Notes under the pieces: model-generated | Database searches by the model: none | What the model saw: the letters and a program-made list of their open reading frames with translations, nothing else | Told to the model about the DNA's origin: nothing | Position numbers and translations under genes: made by a program | Part shown: piece by piece, positions 30,748 through 32,966 of the stretch | How the letters are laid out: every line of letters starts with the position of its first letter | Numbering within the stretch: the first letter of the stretch is position 1 | NCBI GenBank assembly: GCA_002413755.1 | Contig: DHXQ01000008.1 | Location: 813-33,778, forward strand | Direction of reading: 5' to 3' | From: Candidatus Saccharibacteria bacterium UBA5152 | GTDB lineage: Bacteria > Patescibacteriota > Saccharimonadia > Saccharimonadales > UBA4665 | Length of the DNA stretch: 32,966 nt

Positions 30748-30753
30748 ATTATA
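30748..30753 (-). promoter_or_regulatory. -10 box of the VIT gene (leaderless)
   Basis: TATAAT on the minus strand ends seven bases before ATG 30740. It overlaps the last codons of the upstream NlpC/P60-like gene (stop at 30749). Confidence 0.5.
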
Positions 30754-31285
30754 CTCTAGCGAGCTGTATTAATCGTCTGGTAGCGTAGCGTCTTCTGTAC
30801 ATATCATACTCGGGAAATTTTGACATTGGCCATATCGTACTCATACCGGCAAACCTAGTCGCATGCAGTAATAGCGGATCGCCATTATGATCTCGATTGC
30901 CCGTAAAAACAGTCGCGTGCTTGACTGGAAATGCCGCCCAGTTTAGCAATACACCATTCTCATATACTGGTATAAAATCTACAGGCTCGATGGCCGGCGA
31001 TGCTATTCCGAACCACACGATATCGCCACACCGCATTGCATCAGAGTCAGCTACGTCTTCGAAGTACATCGTATCGACATACATCTCGGCACGATGCAGC
31101 CCAGGCGGCAACTTGATATCAAACAGGTCGCTCATAGCTAAGTGTGCCAGGGAGATGCAGTTTACCCCGCCCCTTCTGGCGTCTTCGTGGCTTCGGACGA
31201 CATCCGGGCCTTGTGTAAAGTCATAGGGGAATGGCGGATCAGTGTATTGGCCAAGTACGTCGTGCTGATCAAGTACGCTGCTCAT
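30749..31285 (-). CDS. NlpC/P60-like papain-fold protein (178 aa)
   Basis: The protein has features of the NlpC/P60 fold: RRGGVNCISLAHL with a candidate Cys43, MRCGDIVWFG (residues 84-93, like the family's GD-hydrophobic-FF), KHATVFTGN with His123 and LLLHATRF with His141 near the end. These are in the order Cys, GD-strand, His. Classical members cut peptidoglycan or related amide bonds. There is no signal peptide, so it may act inside the cell or be released otherwise. Its ATG lies inside the last codons of the CofE-like gene (17-nt overlap), so the two are coupled and likely act together. Confidence 0.65.
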   Translation of the reverse strand: MSSVLDQHDVLGQYTDPPFPYDFTQGPDVVRSHEDARRGGVNCISLAHLAMSDLFDIKLPPGLHRAEMYVDTMYFEDVADSDAMRCGDIVWFGIASPAIEPVDFIPVYENGVLLNWAAFPVKHATVFTGNRDHNGDPLLLHATRFAGMSTIWPMSKFPEYDMYRRRYATRRLIQLARV

Positions 31286-32036
31286 CGGACTCGCCCCGAC
31301 TTCCCTTGTGCCACTCGACTGCCGTCAAAAATGGTGCAAACAAGTCATCTTCTATCGTTATGTTACGTTCGGCAAGCTCGTCCGGGCTCGGATCGCCAGC
31401 CTGGAAGTCTATTGATGGCATGTCAGATAACACACAGAGCGGCGTCTGCTCTGTACCTTCGCCCATGGCAAGCACGGCAGCTGCGGCCAGACCACCGGAT
31501 ACATCAGCCAGCGTGACACCAAACGGGCGGCCGAATAAGTCAGGCGTGCCGACATAATCCCGCGTGGCCTTGAAGCCACTATGGGCCAAGGCAATGCCCG
31601 ATGTGCCACGTCGTAGCGGCCGGCTGGTACTATCGGTGATGATGACTCCGAGCTGGGTCAGGCCATGCTTGTCAGCAAGATACTTTCGAACACTGTTGGC
31701 TGTGGCTTGCGCATCCCGTGGCCACAAAATGTAGTGTCCATCACCATTTGACTCATCAACGCCGGCCATCGGAATCAGGGTATGGTTGGTGACTGTGAAA
31801 TGGAAATTGTAGGCGCTTAGAGCTGCTGACACGTACTGGTCTGATTCCCGAATCACCAAATCATCTTTAGTGATATCGGCATGGCCCATGACACTGCCTT
31901 CGCATATCGAAACAATCTTGGAGGTTATCGCGACGATGCTACCCTCACTAATTGTCGGCAAAGCATCATCGAGAACTTCAAAGAGGCTGACAGTACCGGC
32001 CACAAGCTTGGGTGTTTTGACTGCCGTTACATTCAT
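31269..32036 (-). CDS. Coenzyme F420:L-glutamate ligase (CofE)-like protein
   Basis: About 255 aa from ATG 32036 (MNVTAVKTPKLVAG). CofE-family marks include VAITSKIVSICEG (near residue 40), LWPRDAQATANSVRKYL, and VIITDSTSRPLRRGTSGIALAHSGF, corresponding to the D-x-x-x-R-P-x-R-x-G-x-x-x-x-AIG core, then DYVGTPDLFGRPF. CofE adds glutamates to F420-0 using GTP. No other F420 gene is visible, so the real acceptor may differ. The open frame to 32180 is rejected because GGAG lies five bases before ATG 32036 and a hairpin occupies the leader. It overlaps the NlpC/P60-like gene by 17 nt. Confidence 0.82.
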   Translation of the reverse strand: MNVTAVKTPKLVAGTVSLFEVLDDALPTISEGSIVAITSKIVSICEGSVMGHADITKDDLVIRESDQYVSAALSAYNFHFTVTNHTLIPMAGVDESNGDGHYILWPRDAQATANSVRKYLADKHGLTQLGVIITDSTSRPLRRGTSGIALAHSGFKATRDYVGTPDLFGRPFGVTLADVSGGLAAAAVLAMGEGTEQTPLCVLSDMPSIDFQAGDPSPDELAERNITIEDDLFAPFLTAVEWHKGSRGESDEQRT

Positions 32037-32066
32037 AATGTCTCCAATCTGTGTTAGGGTAACGAA

Positions 32067-32088
32067 AACTGCTCCAATAGGAGCAGTT
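32067..32088 (-). promoter_or_regulatory. Stem-loop in the leader of the CofE-like operon
   Basis: AACTGCTCC (32067-32075) and GGAGCAGTT (32080-32088) form a perfect nine-pair stem with a four-base loop. On the minus-strand transcript it is followed by TTCG within a TTTT run, so it could be a weak attenuator or a regulator site. A TATAAT on the minus strand at 32142-32147 would place it about 50 nt into the mRNA. Confidence 0.5.
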
Positions 32089-32141
32089 ATGATGGAAACG
32101 TCCGAACAAAACCCGACCATGTCCCTGTCCGTCTTAACATT

Positions 32142-32147
32142 ATTATA
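32142..32147 (-). promoter_or_regulatory. -10 box of the CofE-like / NlpC-like operon
   Basis: TATAAT on the minus strand, about 106 bases before ATG 32036, implying a leader of about 100 nt that contains the stem-loop at 32067-32088. This is one of the few long leaders in the core part of the window. Confidence 0.45.
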
Positions 32148-32197
32148 ATCATACCATACTGTAGAAATTGTTAATTGCAAGGTCGGCTATACGGCAA

Positions 32198-32966
32198 TCA
32201 TTCTACAGATATTCGAGGCGGCAAACTAAAGCAAAATAGTGCAAATGTACCAAGCACATTACGTATCGGGCTTTTAGGCCCCACAAGGCTACCGACCAGC
32301 TGGCGAAAATGTTTAGCTTCGCGAGTACCTAAATGCTCGAGATCAAGCTGTTCAATTGCCTCTTCGGCAGGTAGGGGCGGCTGGAACTCCGGATGTAATA
32401 AAACGGCCATAAACTGTTCAATGTCCTGCTGGGTGTACTCAACACCAATCTCTTCAAACAACATAATGCATAGTGCTTCAGCCTCTGCAGTCACCTCCGC
32501 GATGGCCTCCGGACTGGCCATGCTGGACTCCAGTAGCCATAGCCCGTGAATAGCGCCCGCAATATCTCTAATAATTGGCGCGGCTCGTTCCCTATCGTCC
32601 GGGTCGAGTTCGGCCAGCCGCTCTGTCACATTGATTACTATTTGTGGTGCGACTGGTATCTCTGTTTGTGCTTCTGTTGATACAGGCTCGTAACTTTTAA
32701 CATGGTCTTCCGCTCGCGGCGGGAACTCCGCGAAGTTGGCTAACATATCCACGAAATCATCGTAAATCTCGAGCGGCGACTTGGCGAGCTCCTCTGCCCA
32801 CCTCTGCGGTGATGTAGAATCCGGTGTTGGCGGCGCGATCTCAACTCCGGACTGCCAATCCTCAATTGTCATCTGTTGGGGCGGCGATTGCCGCTCTAGC
32901 TGTTCGGTAACCGCTTCAGCGTCGGATTGTACACTCTGAAATTCACCTGCTGTGCCGGGCATAGAG
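32198..32966 (-). CDS. Hypothetical acidic protein, 5' end at or beyond window edge
   Basis: The frame runs from the window edge (first Met at 32962) to 32198, at least 254 aa. The N-terminal 110 residues are acidic and Pro/Gln-rich, probably disordered (MTIEDWQSGVEIAPPTPDST...). The C-terminal 145 residues are helical (VINVTERLAELDPDDRERAA..., HGLWLLESSMASPEAIAEV, EEIGVEYTQQDIEQFMAVLL) and end LGTFALFCFSLPPRISVE. No family is recognised. It lies upstream of the CofE-like gene on the same strand with a 50-bp gap to that promoter. The real start may lie outside the window. Confidence 0.6.
   Translation of the reverse strand, partial: SMPGTAGEFQSVQSDAEAVTEQLERQSPPQQMTIEDWQSGVEIAPPTPDSTSPQRWAEELAKSPLEIYDDFVDMLANFAEFPPRAEDHVKSYEPVSTEAQTEIPVAPQIVINVTERLAELDPDDRERAAPIIRDIAGAIHGLWLLESSMASPEAIAEVTAEAEALCIMLFEEIGVEYTQQDIEQFMAVLLHPEFQPPLPAEEAIEQLDLEHLGTREAKHFRQLVGSLVGPKSPIRNVLGTFALFCFSLPPRISVE

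Noticed and set aside
1..32966. CRISPR arrays, rRNA genes and insertion-sequence transposases
   Set aside because: No regularly spaced repeats, rRNA core sequences or DDE transposase motifs were seen.

Overview
The window looks like a chromosomal segment of a Patescibacteria/CPR organism, most likely Candidatus Saccharibacteria (TM7). I infer this from the streamlined, densely packed genes, an IMP dehydrogenase without CBS domains, a short TilS next to FtsH, a DnaQ-UvrC(Cho-like) fusion, a stray CofE-type ligase, and tandem secreted beta-propeller proteins. Many core genes have a -10 box about 6 nt before the start codon, which implies leaderless mRNAs. Stops are TAA, TAG and TGA, so the code is standard. 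The taxon is inferred from gene content, not proven.

Layout. (1) 1-5050, core: ftsH (partial) and tilS on the minus strand; a Ham1-like NTP pyrophosphatase and a histidine phosphatase on the plus strand; a hypothetical; a TSUP permease; guaB. (2) 5067-5142, an elongator-type tRNA-Met(CAU) occupied by an integrated element. (3) About 5099 to 14.1 kb, the element: a large serine recombinase whose last codons lie antisense within the tRNA, small accessory genes, a repeat-bearing non-coding stretch, a structured RNA leader with competing hairpins, a membrane protein / 26-aa peptide / HEPN-like cluster, and then, convergent with it, a complete four-gene qatA-qatB-qatC-qatD antiphage operon. (4) 14.1-14.65 kb, a border zone with a degenerate duplication around a small membrane protein. 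(5) 14.7-21.1 kb, core: a CDF-family protein lacking its metal ligands, two tandem paralogous secreted beta-propeller proteins of about 715 aa, and folP. (6) 21.3-23.1 kb, a patch of foreign or decayed DNA: a very GC-rich orphan gene, a HAD-phosphatase remnant, a perfect 16-bp inverted repeat, a DUF1003 protein, and a 35-codon gene under a near-consensus promoter. (7) 23.3-33 kb, core: the DnaQ-UvrC fusion, an S51-like protein with Asp in place of the nucleophilic Ser, a cupredoxin, a YdcF-like protein, superoxide dismutase, a sulfotransferase, SppA, a VIT/CCC1 transporter, an NlpC/P60-like protein overlapping a CofE-like ligase, and a hypothetical at the right edge.

The centrepiece is the Qat defence operon. 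QatA (KAP P-loop ATPase), QatB, QatC (QueC-like, PP-loop plus four Cys) and QatD (TatD-like nuclease) are joined by junctions of a 1-nt gap, a 4-nt overlap and a 1-nt overlap, so they are probably translationally coupled. The island carries clear Shine-Dalgarno sequences (AGGAGG, GGAGG, AGAGGTG), whereas many flanking core genes are leaderless. That contrast, and the integration at a tRNA, indicate acquisition by site-specific integration. All functional statements rest on motif recognition by eye; no database search was run.
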